From Xanthostigma xanthostigma (Eukaryota > Arthropoda > Insecta > Raphidioptera > Raphidiidae): DNA of 64,000 nt. The DNA lies in contig OY754471.1 in NCBI GenBank assembly GCA_963575645.1, positions 1 through 64,000 on the forward strand. The letters are read 5' to 3'. A model generated the notes under the pieces. The model was not told the DNA's origin. It was given only the letters and a program-made list of their open reading frames with translations, and did not search any database. Positions 13,130 through 24,559 of the stretch are shown piece after piece (positions within the stretch are counted from its first letter, which is position 1; every line of letters begins with the position of its first letter). Position numbers and translations under genes: made by a program.

Positions 13130-14808
13130 ATGAATGATATAAAAATAGTAATAACAAATTTATGTAAATTTATTAATTTGATTACAGATGTCAATTTTAA
13201 AGCTGATTATGTTCGACTTGCAAAATTTAATAAAAACGATGACCATGTGGTAATTTTATTTTATTTTTTACAAAAACTAATCCAGTATCAAAATCAGATA
13301 TTATCTAATTTGGACCATAATTAAATTTAACCCAATGAATTTTAGGTATCGAAATTTTGGCATTTACTTTCACAATTTACAACCGACTTGAATGAAAGAA
13401 ACTATAATATAGTTGAAAAAGTTAAATTATTTTTCGCATGTTTAAAATATAAAAACGTAAACTTTTATGCCTTACCTGAAGATATGTCGTTTGGGAGTCG
13501 TGAGCTGTTAATAGCTTTTGCTTGGCTGATAGCAGAACACAGTGTTTTAGAAACAAAAATGCAGAGAAAAATTGCCAGTTCATCCCTAGGAAAGGAATTT
13601 CCTTGTTTTAATGAAATGAGTACGTACAGGAAAATTAATAATGTCTCTAAAAATTTTAAGAGTCAGACAGATTACTTGAATTATGCTTTGTGGGTGGTTG
13701 GCAGGATAAACACAAATATCAAGACAATTTCAGAATGTTCAAAGAAAACCTGTCGAATAATTAAAAAGGTGCTTTTATCAAACTTAAAGTGTATAATAAT
13801 GAATTTGTGGAAATTGAAATTTTGAAATTTATTCGACAGATTCACATTGATAGCCGTAATGTTTGCGGACTTCCTCACTTATCAGTGAATGAAGTGGCTG
13901 CTATTAAAAATTCCAGGCATTTGCAAATATATTTAATGAACGTGGAACCTATAATCGAATTATTTGATTTACATGAAAAATGGAAACGGAAATCTCATTT
14001 ATTCTGGGAGTGGATGGTAAGTGATAATATTTTTCTCTTTAAATATTATAATATAGGTATCATCTTATCATTGGAGCCCAATTTATCCTGTGAGGTACGA
14101 TGACCATGTCTACACGCAGTGTGCAAAATTTTCAATCAATGTAATTTTTTTTAATAGCTTATTTAAAAAACAATTCTATTTTAAGATTTTATATTAAGCG
14201 ATTTTTTGTAGTAGGTATATAAAAGATCACAAAAAGTATGATTTTGCCGAGTTGTATCAAAAAAAGAAATAACATCGATCAAAACATTGATAACAGAAAA
14301 TCTGTATTTTTCAAAACGTCAATGTATCATCTGCATTCCTACTTGATATAATATATGCTTTGTTGCTCAAAATTATTATTGGCAGTTTTCCGCATTTTGA
14401 GAATAAAGTGCATAATATTTTTAGACACTTGTAAAATAACATTTGTTTTAGGAAACAGTTTTAAACGCAAAAGACATAGATTTCAATACTAAAGACTGTA
14501 AAGATGAGATTCAGCCAAATACCATAAACACATTCGGTAATTTATTAGGAAATGAATTGAAAACCGTAATTACTAAGCCAGAAAATGACGCAGCAGAAAT
14601 TAACTTAAAGACAAATCAAAGCATTTCGTATGAAGTCCAAAGAATGCTTCCTAGACATATCCTTCAATGTTCTAAAGTAGTTAATGAATTGCAAAATATA
14701 TGTAAATGTGAACCAAATACTAAACAAGTGTATCTGAAAAATGAACTTGAAAAAAATATTGATGAAACAATCATTGATATGAGATTACAATTTGCTTTTC
14801 TAAAATGA
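13130..14808 (+). CDS. TEDC1: Tubulin epsilon and delta complex protein 1 homologue (TEDC1/C14orf80), four exons
   Basis: In vertebrates TEDC1, with TEDC2, binds delta- and epsilon-tubulin and is needed for stable centriolar triplet microtubules. Exons 13130-13249, 13346-13768, 13840-14016, 14452-14808 give 358 residues. Landmarks shared with human TEDC1: LPEDMSFGSRELLIAFAWL (human LPEDGSQGSRELLLALSWL), KKIHIDSR (human SKIHLYTR), LPHLSVNEV (human LSHLSVTEA) and FWEWMETVLNA (human FWQWMDTVLGA). All junctions are GT-AG and phase 0. The 71-nt intron 13769-13839 sits where the frame appears to break and restores the alignment. The C-terminal ~110 residues are charged and poorly conserved. A polyadenylation signal AATAAA is near 14868. 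Recognition rests on the motifs above; delta/epsilon-tubulin are missing from Drosophila, which makes an insect copy notable. Confidence 0.88.
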
Positions 14809-14966
14809 TTTAAATATACAATAATGTGAATATGTATACACTTTTTTGCTAAAATAGTTTTAATACTTAATAAAAATACTGTTATATAATATTATTCTGA
14901 GCTTTTTATAGAATGTTCAAAATAGCATTATCATTGTGGTTGAAATTGAATGTAAAACACCTGTGC

Positions 14967-15230
14967 CTAATTAGAGTACTTTTTCCACAGAGAAGGGACT
15001 TTTCCTAGCCAGTTATAAATGGCATCTATAACAATTTTTTCATTAACATAATATTTTATCAACATGCATAAAATAAATAGGAATATAACACCTTTTTGAT
15101 TTAATACAAAGCCTGGAGATTTAAATGTTCTAATTTTTCCTTTTGTGCTATTTATAGGTATAGCCACCGTGAATTTAATACCTATTAACCAATTGCGTAA
15201 AGTATTAAAATAATTTATGCATTCTTGCAT
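14967..15230 (-). CDS. Hypothetical small membrane protein, single exon
   Basis: An 87-residue frame between the 3' end of TEDC1 and the 5' end of ALG12. It starts MQECINYFNTLRNWL and has one strongly hydrophobic segment (about residues 48-60, GVIFLFILCMLIKYY). Lys/Arg residues stand before it, and it ends in a basic tail with WKKYSN. Start-to-start distance to ALG12 is under 300 bases in divergent arrangement. The frame lies in a gene-dense spot with no repeat match, which favours a real gene. I do not recognise the family, and a chance frame of this length is possible in AT-rich DNA. Confidence 0.4.
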   Translation of the reverse strand: MQECINYFNTLRNWLIGIKFTVAIPINSTKGKIRTFKSPGFVLNQKGVIFLFILCMLIKYYVNEKIVIDAIYNWLGKVPSLWKKYSN

Positions 15231-15525
15231 TTCATTTACGTAAACGAAAAGATAAATAATTTCTTAATATAGGTACTGTTTGCCAAAATTTTATTTAAAA
15301 AACTAAGTTTATTTACTACACGCGCATGTGATATAAATTAGTAAATTACAAAAAAGATATGCGTCGAAAATCAGCTGATTTAAGTGTTTCAGATAGAAAT
15401 GTGAGGTTATGTGCGTCACTCAACTCAATATTCTATTTTGGTTGAATGCGGCCACAATTTTTTTTGCATTTTACGAATTTCTTATGTAAATGATAATCGG
15501 TTTTTTAAAATATTATCAATGAAAA

Positions 15526-18500
15526 ATGTCACAAATAATGGCCATTGTGGCGGCAGCCCATTTATTATACTGCCCATTCACAAAAGTAGAAGAAAGTTTC
15601 AATATTCAAGCTATGCATGACATTTTATATTTGCGGCAAAATTTATCAGAGGTATGTATTAAAAAAATTATTAATTAATTTTAATACGAAGTCAACAAAT
15701 CATTAAAATAATATAACATTTTCCAGTATGATCATCATGAATTTCCCGGAGTTGTGCCACGTTCATTTATCGGCCCAATTTTTATATCATTTTTGTGTTC
15801 CCCGGTAGTTTGGACTTTGGAGTACTTGAATTTAAGTAAATTTTGGGCGCAATACATAGGTAATTTACAAAAAAATTAAAATTCAAAGTAGATTATAGGT
15901 ATATATAATTTTACTAACCATGAGTATCGATATTATGAAAAATAAATCTTCTTTTAGTTAGAGCGACTTTGGCAGGATGTGTAATTTTTGGATTTTATAT
16001 TCTACAAAAAACTTTTCGCTCCATATTTGGTCCAAAATGGACTAATTGGTTTGTCGCGATTACAGTAACACAATATCATTTCATGTATTACTTAAGCAGA
16101 CCGTTACCAAACATAATGGTTTTACCTTTAGGTAATTATGATACCTATTATTAGTATTGAAAACAAATTTGAGTTATTGTTAGATGGCAACAGTACGTTA
16201 CATATTATTCTTTTGTAGTGTTACTAGCTGTAAATAGTTGGATAAAAAGACATCAAACTAGATTCATATATTTTTCTGCCGCAGCAATTATATTATTCAG
16301 AGCCGAATTAGCTATATTTTTGGGCTTATTACTACTGCATGATTTACTTTATAAATTTATGACTATAACCAAGTGAGTCTTACCTATATTATTTTTTTGT
16401 AGAAAAAATATTCACTGAGTTTTACCTATAATAAATATCATGTAGATTGTAGGTACATAATTTTCTTCGCTTTTTTACAGGTTATTTAGAACAGCAATAC
16501 CAGCGGGTATATTATTTCTTTCATTAACAATTGCTGTAGATTCTTTTTTCTGGAATCGTTTGGTATGGCCAGAAGGTGAAGTTTTTTGGTTTAATACCAT
16601 TGAAAATAAAAGTTCTCAATGGGGTGTATCCTTTCAAAAAGTTCAATTGAATTTTTCCTATATTCTATGGGCTGATCCTTAACTCCAATTTATAGACTTC
16701 ACCATTTTTGTGGTATTTTTATTCAGCATTGCCGCGTGGAATGGCCGCTTCATTGCTTCTTGTTCCTATTGGTCTTTATTATGATGCAAGAGTTCGCAGA
16801 CTGTTTATACCGTCGGTTTTATTCGTATTTTTATTTTCGTTTCTACCTCATAAAGAATTGAGGTTTATTATTTATGTCTTCCCAATTTTCAATTTGGCAG
16901 CTGCATCGGCCTGTCATAGACTGTAAGTAAAAAGTACACACATTCACTAAACTAGGCGCGTACAAATGGTAATTCAATCAGCTGATCGAACTATCGAATA
17001 GTAATGATAGCGATGTTACACATGGCTAAGCGGAAATGAACTGACACAAAATCGGCTAATCCAAGTGTAATAAATACCACGCCAACTTCAATACCAAAAT
17101 ACTATTCAAGTTTAGTGGACAAACCTATAAAGACAAATATCAATCAATTAGTAAACCGAAATGCAGTTCGTAATCAATATTAACTCATACTTACCTTACC
17201 TACCAAATGTATCATTATAATATGTATCGCTATATTTATGTATACAGTGCTAGTGGCTAAGCGCCGATGCACACTTTGTTTTGTTTATAAAAAAAATCGA
17301 CTAATTTCATCCACATTTTTCCTTATAACACCATAGTCTTTACTGCCTAATAGTTTGATCAGCCGATTGATCTATTATTATCTAAATATTATATACAGTC
17401 AAAATCTGTTATAACGACATCGAAGGGACTAGGTACTCATATTTGGTCGTAAAAACCGATAATCGTAACAACCGGTGATGTTTTTGAGGTACAAAGTCTT
17501 AGACATTTTTTCACCAGAACAATTATTTCCTTTGAACTTTAAGGGCTAGCTCATATGAAGAGCGTTAAACGCGCGTTGACATTTATACCACTGTTCACGT
17601 GGTTACCGATTTTACGCGTTAAGAGTGCGTTTATTTTATAGTTTATACCATACATTACATAGTTTATATAGTTTATACGCTAGTCGAGTGTTGTATTCTG
17701 TCGAAGATGGACATTGCAGATGTCGAAGAAGACAGCGTCATAGAAAAAATTGAAAATATTGGGTTCATTCTATTTTACAAAATAGACTTACCTCAAGCTT
17801 GTACATTACACTTTATCCGAGTCTCAGGAATTATGAACCTAAATTTTTTAACTACTTTAGGATGTAAGCCTTCCGTTTGCTGATTTTGTTTGCATATTCA
17901 CTACTTGTCATATCCCAAATTGAGGGCCTTTTTTCTATTTCGTCGATGAATAGATCATAATCAAATTCTTCTCCATCCATTTTTTATTTTAAAGAAAACT
18001 TTTTAGAAAAAATAATCGAAAATATTGGACAGCAGGAACCTATCGCTTCAAATCGCGCGTTGCATCTGAACACATTACTGATAATCAATGTTTAGTTAGA
18101 CATGATCTAAACGCGCGTAGACAGGGTATTTGCGTTATCGTGGCGTTGAACGCGCGTCGCCCACCAACGCGCGTTGTCATATGTACTGTTATATGCAATT
18201 GTATTGAAATTGTAAACGCGCGTTTAATATTCACTATTCAGTGCAGTAAATAAAGTACGAACGAAGTCATATCCTATAACGTATGAGACGCGCCTCGATG
18301 CGATGTACATGCTTGATGCTATTAGTACACGATTGTATGTCGTATGAAAAGTAACGAGTAACGTAACGATACAAAAGTAACGGGTACTGGTTCTGTAAGT
18401 AACGAATACATACGGGTACACAATTTCTTGTTACTTTTACAGCTCTGCCGGAAACGTTGAATTCAACTAGACGAGCAAATGAAAACTTCACCGAAACGCT

Positions 18501-20710
18501 GAACAAAATCGTTTACTTTTTGTTGAAGAATTGGTCCATTTTGTTTCTGAGAATTACAAGAAACCCTAAACTCGACACGTTTTTGTTTACTTTTGCGATC
18601 TTAATAGCAATTGACTATTATACTGTGCCAGATCTGGATACTGTTACCTATTCAAATTGTTTACAATACAGCTGGTCGTTCTAACAGATATAATTCTTCG
18701 GAGAAATTAGTTAAATTCAGTCGACTAATCAAGTTTGTCGTAAAAAGCAGTGCTTTTTATAAGGCGGTTATATATTAGAATTCAGCCGGGATCTGTGATT
18801 TTGGTCAATATAACCGATATGTTGTTCTAAACGATGTCGTCGTAAACGGTTTTAACAACTTAAATATAACTTGCTAATTTTAAACCACTGGGTGTTCTTG
18901 TATGTCTAATTGAAGATAAATAATTATGATATTTTGTATTTTTTAGATGGGAAAATCGTGCAAAATCAGCATGGCATAGTATGTTAGCTTTTGGAGTTGT
19001 TGGACACATCTGTGTCAATATTTTTTTCTCAATATTTCTGTTATGCATATCAAATACAAATTATCCAGGAGGCGTTGCTATTTCGAGACTGCATCGCTTG
19101 GCCTCTAATCAAACAAATATACATGTACATATCGATGTATTAACAGCTCAAACAGGTGTAACACGATTTACACAGATTAATTCTGATTGGAAGTATGTAT
19201 TCTATGTCACATATTCACGCATGCATAGTAACGCATGTATGTTTAAAATTAATAATAAAGTTTTTCACCAAAAAACTATTTTTGTTAAAGGTATTGCAAG
19301 AATGAGAGTGTAAAACCGGGATCGAAAGAAATGTTAACATACACACATTTATTAACGGAAGCAAAAAGCAAATATTCTCCAAATTTGAAAATGTATTCAG
19401 AAACTCATGAAATTCTTGATATTGTTGAAGGATTTTCACATATTGCGTTTAATTATAATTCAATACCGCCAATTAAAATCAAAACTAAACCGGCACTTTT
19501 CATTTTGAAACGTAAAGACGGCATCGATATCGAACGTTATAAAGAATTCTACATGAAAAGTCAAGATACAGAAAACGAAACTGTTCACTTAAAGAACAAT
19601 ATTAGGAAGACGATGTTACATAAATTCAAAGATAGTGTTACGGACGAGACAGGACTAAAGAAAAAGTATCATGTAAAACAAACCATTAAAAAAATAATAA
19701 ATGATTTCAAAGAAGTACACGATTTTGAAACTGAAAAACCAGAGATTATTTCAGAAGAAATTGGTGGTAGGCAATTGCCTGTAATGAAAGAATTAAACGA
19801 TTCATTGGAAGAAAATATTACAGTTGAAAAAGTGGAAAATCAATTAGTTAAGAAAATTAAATTAAAAGATTTGCAGGACATTGTAAAAAGTGAGTTAACG
19901 ACAGTTGATTCTTTGAACAATAATGAAATAATTGAAACAAACATATCGGAAATATTGGATAACTCAACGGAAGTCGTAGATACTGTTTCTTTAGAGGAAC
20001 AAATTTTAGCTGAGCCGAGCAAGCCAAAGGAAAATGTTTTTCCCGAAAATGAAACTAAGGATGCGCAGACAGACGGAAGTTCAGAGATGATTACTGATGG
20101 TGTAATAAAAAGTGACGAAAATATTTTCTCTGGATTTTCTTCATTTGAAAGCGATATGAGAAACGATCCTGATGAAATCAAAATAAGTCAAACAGGAGAA
20201 GTAGAAAGCTCTTCAAAAACACATTTTAATAATGATAATTTTGAATCAGATGTACCAAATGATACAGTAAGCAGTCAAACAGAACAAAATAATAGTGTAA
20301 AATCAACAAATAATTTGAAATCAGAAAAAAATGAAAATGATCAAAAAATAAAGGATCCTGTGGTTAAAAAGAAAAAGAAAAAAACCAAAAAAGAAAAACC
20401 CGACAATGTTATAAATATTTTGAACACAGCTGATGTAGAATTTAAAGCTAAATTACTTGATGATTTTCTTGAAGAATTAGTTAAAGAACCAGAATTATCA
20501 TTTCAAAAATTTCAAGAAAATAGATTAAAATTATCTAAAACAAAAAAAGAAGGTACTGAAAAAAACAATAAACAAACAGACAATACTAAAATTCTTACTG
20601 ATGAAGTTGTGGAAAATGAATCATCACAGGAACAAACAATACAAAATGTTTTAAAAACAGTAGACAATATTCAAGTGGCTGAAGACAGCAAAAACAAAGA
20701 AAATAAATAA
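15526..20710 (+). CDS. ALG12: ALG12 alpha-1,6-mannosyltransferase with long C-terminal tail, eight exons
   Basis: ER-membrane GT22-family enzyme that adds the eighth mannose (alpha-1,6) to the dolichol-linked oligosaccharide, using dolichyl-phosphate mannose. Exons: 15526-15651, 15727-15859, 15958-16131, 16219-16372, 16481-16625, 16696-16922, 18947-19192, 19291-20710. All introns are GT-AG with matching phases. The start ATG 15526 is just after an in-frame stop. Family marks: [16 protein letters not shown] (residues 17-32), [15 protein letters not shown] in exon 2, HKELRF (residues 296-301) typical of GT22 enzymes, and many hydrophobic segments. The product is 874 residues against 488 in human. 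The extra ~385 residues (from about 490) are acidic, Ser/Asn/Glu-rich, and include a lysine run near 20368-20398; they lie within the last exon. Intron 6 (2024 nt) is filled with nested transposons. Confidence 0.95.
16972..17380. repeat. Imperfect inverted repeat in ALG12 intron 6
   Basis: AATCAGCTGATCGAACTAT near 16974 pairs with the complement of ATAGTTTGATCAGCCGATT near 17350. The intervening 370 bases show no reading frame. This is probably a decayed MITE, but no target duplication could be identified. Confidence 0.45.
17396..17542 (+). mobile_element. Pogo/Tigger-like left end
   Basis: CAGTCAAAATCTGTTATAAC directly preceded by TA, followed by GACATCGAAGGGAC. This resembles pogo/Tigger terminal repeats (CAGT...TTATAACGAC) with TA target duplication. 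No matching right terminus was found; related text (TGTCGTCGTAAACGG) near 18836 may be part of its far side beyond two younger insertions. Similar pogo-like words occur near 37500-37690 and 43960-44160. Confidence 0.5.
17543..18225. mobile_element. PIF/Harbinger-related element with MADF gene remnant
   Basis: Left end GGGCTAGCTCATATGAAGAG plus AAACGCGCGTT. The right part carries CCAACGCGCGTTGTCATAT and GTAAACGCGCGTTTAAT. These match the complete 135-bp MITE at 39026-39160, which has a TTA duplication. On the minus strand inside it, 17980-17852 encodes 42 residues with [10 protein letters not shown] and a following SSEY, the opening of a MADF DNA-binding domain, the accessory gene of PIF/Harbinger transposons. 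The terminus on the right has no clear target repeat. The element is non-autonomous now. Confidence 0.6.
17852..17980 (-). pseudogene. Remnant of transposon MADF-domain gene
   Basis: Starts [19 protein letters not shown] and continues to SIWDM, SSEY and KISKRKA before a stop. This is the first helix region of a MADF (Myb/SANT-like) domain, where a family-typical sequence would continue for another ~50 residues. It is short and lies inside the Harbinger-like element, opposite in strand to ALG12. It is a transposon gene piece and not an ALG12 exon. Confidence 0.55.
18230..18449. mobile_element. Truncated inverted copy of the 6.6-kb hAT-like element
   Basis: Reverse complement of the left ~210 bases of the element at 6582-7410. 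Shared words include GAGACGCGCCTCGATGCGAT and GTACATGCTTGATGC, and the end CAGCTCTG mirrors CAGAGCTGTAAAA. Only one terminus is present, and the other side runs into the Harbinger-like element. Confidence 0.65.
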
Positions 20711-20869
20711 CAAGGACATTTAGTATTACTATCATTATCAATTTCAGATTATATTTGCCATTTACTGTTTGTGACTGATTTTTAAGGGTTATTTATAGAT
20801 TTTTTATAATTTGTTTTAAATATATTTGAATTGTTGATTGATTTATAAATTATTCTCTAACGTGTTAAA

Positions 20870-21780
20870 TATTATCTGAGTGCATAGTAGTGCACCTTTT
20901 CTCGAAGCAATTGGGCGTATTTGTGAAACCTTGTAACTTTGGTTTGGACCCGGGTCAGTAGATTACAGAGGTCACCTCGTTCCAAGGATGAAGTCAACTG
21001 GAGGACCATTCTTGATTCTCGTTAATATTTCAGATCTCAAATATTCAGGGTAAGACGGGGTTACCAAGCTTATTTAGTGTAGCGAATTTCATTTTTATAG
21101 CCATGCTACTTTACCCATATTTTATTAATAGACAAAGTTAGTTGATTTCGTCACTCACTCATGATGAAAACCGAGGTGCTTCCCATAATCGTAGAAAGCT
21201 GAAATTTAGTACGCAAGCTGGGTTTCCCGTACAAAGTGATGAGAAAACTACAAAATATGTGGTTTTCTTCCTCCAACCCCTTAAAGTGGCAGGGATGAGA
21301 TGAATGTTGTGTCCAAATTTCATGATGATCGGAGTTACCCTTTAAAAGTTTTTGTCAGACGGACAAATTTTGAGTTATATTTTGCAACATTTTTCATCGA
21401 TGCTCCGCTTCTATTGGTCGTAGCATGATAATATATTGCCTAAAGCCTTCCTCGATAAATGGACTATTCAACAAAAAAAAAACCCCTTTGCACTCCGGGA
21501 GTGCCGGCAGAAGTGAAAACTTGATTCAACGCTAGATGTCTAACGTTGTAAAAAATATACAGTCAAACCTTAGTGAGTGAGAACTGGGTACGATCAGGTC
21601 TGACGATCTGACGCGAGTTTAACATTTTTTACCCATTACAAAAAAAGTGTACAACGCCGCTAAAGAAGTTTTCACTTCAAAAATTTCAATTCGAACCAGT
21701 AGTTCTTGAGATTAGCGCGTTCAACCAAACAAATTTTACTGACTCGTGTAAATATATTAATATTACCTATCGATTACGGG
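20870..21780. repeat. Interspersed-repeat debris downstream of ALG12
   Basis: 21040-21420 has the style of insect transposon tails (CCAAATTTCATGATGATCGG, TCAGACGGACAAATTTTGAG). 21487-21690 is an inverted copy of the inner part of the 9.1-kb hAT element (GCACTCCGGGAGTGCC, TCTAACGTTG, CGACGTGTAC-like CGCCGCTAAAGAAG). The following AGTAGTTCTTGAGATTAGCG and CGTTCAACCAAACAAA are typical of many non-LTR element 3' ends. No coding region remains. Exact families are unassigned. Confidence 0.6.
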
Positions 21781-22102
21781 ATATATCATTGTATTACTAA
21801 ATTAAGCATTAAGGGGTTCCTACATTTTTAAACTTCCTAGAATCCTCTCCAGAATTTGAAATTAATTCCAGGCCATTTTATTTTCTTTTCTTTTTTTTTT
21901 AATGGGTATCCGATTTAAATGGCATTTTAACTAAGGAACGTGTGACAGGACTAATTAATAAAAAATGAACGAAAAATTTCATTCATATCATTTATTGGGT
22001 TTTACAACACACAACATTTACCTGAACTGATTATCCTGAACAATAAATGCCAACGTTTTTCATACTATTTACATTCACTACGACATAAATATTAATATAC
22101 TT

Positions 22103-24057
22103 TTACTGCTGTGGTGGGACAGCCAACTTATAGTACACATGGAACGACATTCCAAGCCCAATAAGGCAAAGTCCTGCTGTGATTTGAAGAAGAACGGTAT
22201 CTAATAAGCCTCCTTTTAAATGAACTGGCAATCCATTATCCATCTGAAAAAATACATGTATATTTTGAATCTATTTACGTCTACATAACACGTTTATTTT
22301 AAATTAAATATTAACAAAAATATTATTTATTCATAAAAATAGAGACAGTTTCAATTTTAGAAGTTCCTTTTTTCAAGTAAGTAAAAAGGTTTTTATTGTC
22401 ATACAGTAAATAACAAAACAAATATCATCAAAATCAGCAATGATATTAACTGCAATAAATAAATGTGGAACATTCATAAATTCGCCATTTGAAACCACGT
22501 GTAAAGGTATACATTAAGAGTTGTGTAGTTCGGAAGAGCGATTTGACTTCCTTAGACTTTTTCTTGAGGGGTTTTCTTAAGTCACAGGTCTATGCGAATA
22601 AGCCATGAAACACATCGGCATACAAAGCCAACATAACCCATGCCATCGCTCAAATTCAGGCTGATTTATGCGCCAGTCATGGAAAATTGATATTTTCCAC
22701 AAATAATGGCATAGATAGGCCTTTCAAACGAATAAAAAATTTCTATGATATCTCACACACACCTTGTTTTATATAAATTTAAAGATAGGAAGCACTTAAT
22801 AAAAGACTCATTATAAATTTTTGCTTTGAATTTTGACTTTTCATACGAGCGAATGAATTATCACATAAAGTCGAAAACTACCTGTTTTGCTAGCTGGAAT
22901 GAGTGAGGTGAGGCATCATGTTTTAAGTGAAATTTCAGTACGTACCGAGCATATTTAAATGTTTACTTTTACAATAAAACCCGTTATGAATAATTGGCAT
23001 AACGCATTATAAAAAAAAACCTTTACTGATTACTTATGCTGGGTTGCAGAAAGGATTATCAAAATATTTGATTTGATAATGACCTTAGATTGTGAACATA
23101 CATATTTCTCCATATTGAAAGCACAGTAGTTTTAAATCGACTTTGCTCGGAAAATAATTAATCGTTTAAAACGATGCATACTTTGCATGTATTTAGCATC
23201 GTTCTTTTGGACAGTTTCCACTTCGAAACAGCGTTTTCCTATGCATTAAGATTTAACTTTACAAGCAGTCTTTTTTATAGAGAACTATCATTTGTTTTTG
23301 TGTGAGTACAAACTAATGTTATTATGTTTTAGATGATAAGGAGTTTAAATGCGACATTAGATTGCTACTAATGTATGGAAACTGTAATTATCCAATCTAA
23401 GGTCATTATCAAAACAATTTTTTTGACAATGCTTCTTGCAACTCAGAATTACTATTTCACAAAGCTTCACGCAATGTGTCAATAGCCTTGCTTTAATTTT
23501 CGCTGAACGTTAATGATATTGTGTACCTGAAATTTAAGTTGGGCAGCCTTTACGTTTGGCGCCGCATATCCCTTCGTTGAAGCAGATCGTTGTATAATCT
23601 GTCGAGAACACAACTGCGCCAGACGAAATGTTTTCTAAAACATTAAAAGAAGATGCCAGTTCTCTTACATTTAACAATTAATATGACAAATATTTCACAA
23701 TGACTGGTAACTGCAAATAAGAAACAAACATTGGCATACCCAAACATTTTACTTTAGGGAATCAAGAACACAGGATTCCCTGCAGTTCTTCAGCGTGTAA
23801 CTGGTAAAATTTGCCAGTTTCCAGCTGTATTTAATACAAGATAATATCTTCAACGGCTAGTTTCATGTTTGAATGTAGCCATGTTTGCATTGTAAAATTT
23901 AAACCATCGAATATTAAGTCCAATCCCTAAATCTATTCCTGGCCGATTATATAATGAAACATTCAACTCAATAGAAAGTAAAAGTTAAAAATATATTCTA
24001 CAAATGCGATGAAGTATTCAATGTTTGCAGTAAACATATTACCTGAGCAGTATTCAT
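22103..24057 (-). CDS. COX7A: Cytochrome c oxidase subunit 7A, three exons
   Basis: Small nuclear-encoded subunit of respiratory complex IV in the inner mitochondrial membrane. Exons in transcription order: 24057-24043 (MNTAQ only), 23634-23527, 22243-22103; 87 residues. Residues 6-41 form a basic, Ser/Thr/Gln-rich presequence-like stretch leading to NVKAAQLKFQ. The third exon begins MDNGLPVHLKGGLLDTVLL, equal to the family signature DNGLPVHLKGG, followed by the single membrane segment (ITAGLCLIGLGMSF) and the tail YYKLAVPPQQ. All junctions are GT-AG and phase 0; introns are 408 and 1283 nt. No single open frame is long, so the gene is easy to miss. The second intron contains a foldback element (23039-23446). 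The family call is very firm; the five-residue first exon is a little less so. Confidence 0.93.
23039..23446. mobile_element. MITE with ~55-bp inverted ends in COX7A intron 2
   Basis: Left end CTGGGTTGCAGAAAGGATTA; the right end read on minus is CTGAGTTGCAAGAAGCATTG. Both lead into a shared inner arm (ATTATCAAA, GATAATGACCTTAGATTG). The middle 300 bases have no reading frame. I could not identify the target duplication, so the superfamily is open. Confidence 0.65.
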
Positions 24058-24559
24058 TTTCAATCAAAATATTTACTGGTATTAAGTAATAAGAATATTT
24101 ATCGAAATCCCTTTTTTGACAAATATAATACAGAATATTATATTATGCGACTAACCCGGAGACTAACCCAAAAATATAGTACCAACATTGAATATTGATC
24201 ACCAATACCAACAATTTATAAAAAATCTAGAAATATTCCCCAGATAGCATTGTATGTGTATGTGATAACATACGGGATTTTTTCAAAGCTCTATAGTCTA
24301 AGGTTTTATCACAGTGGCGCAGCAAACTTACTTTTATTGGAACTTTAATATTCCCTGCATGTACCTATCCGTTTCTAAGAGATGGCGCGCCAGTTTGTTC
24401 AATAAAATAGTCATTCAAACCAAATATTATGTAGCATAGATGCATACAGTTCTTTAGTTTACAATATAATAAAATAAAAATTTCAGTCAATTGGGCGACG
24501 GGACCATCCCAACACCAAAAATATTGACATTTGATATAGTATAATAAAAAAAATTTGAA

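Noticed and set aside
13763-13789. Apparent frameshift in TEDC1 exon 2
   Set aside because: A 71-nt GT-AG intron (13769-13839) joins the two frames at phase 0 and gives KKIHIDSR, aligned with human SKIHLYTR. No sequence error or pseudogene needs to be assumed.
19840-20181. 113-residue frame antisense to the ALG12 tail
   Set aside because: It mirrors low-complexity coding sequence on the other strand, with no start context or motif of its own.
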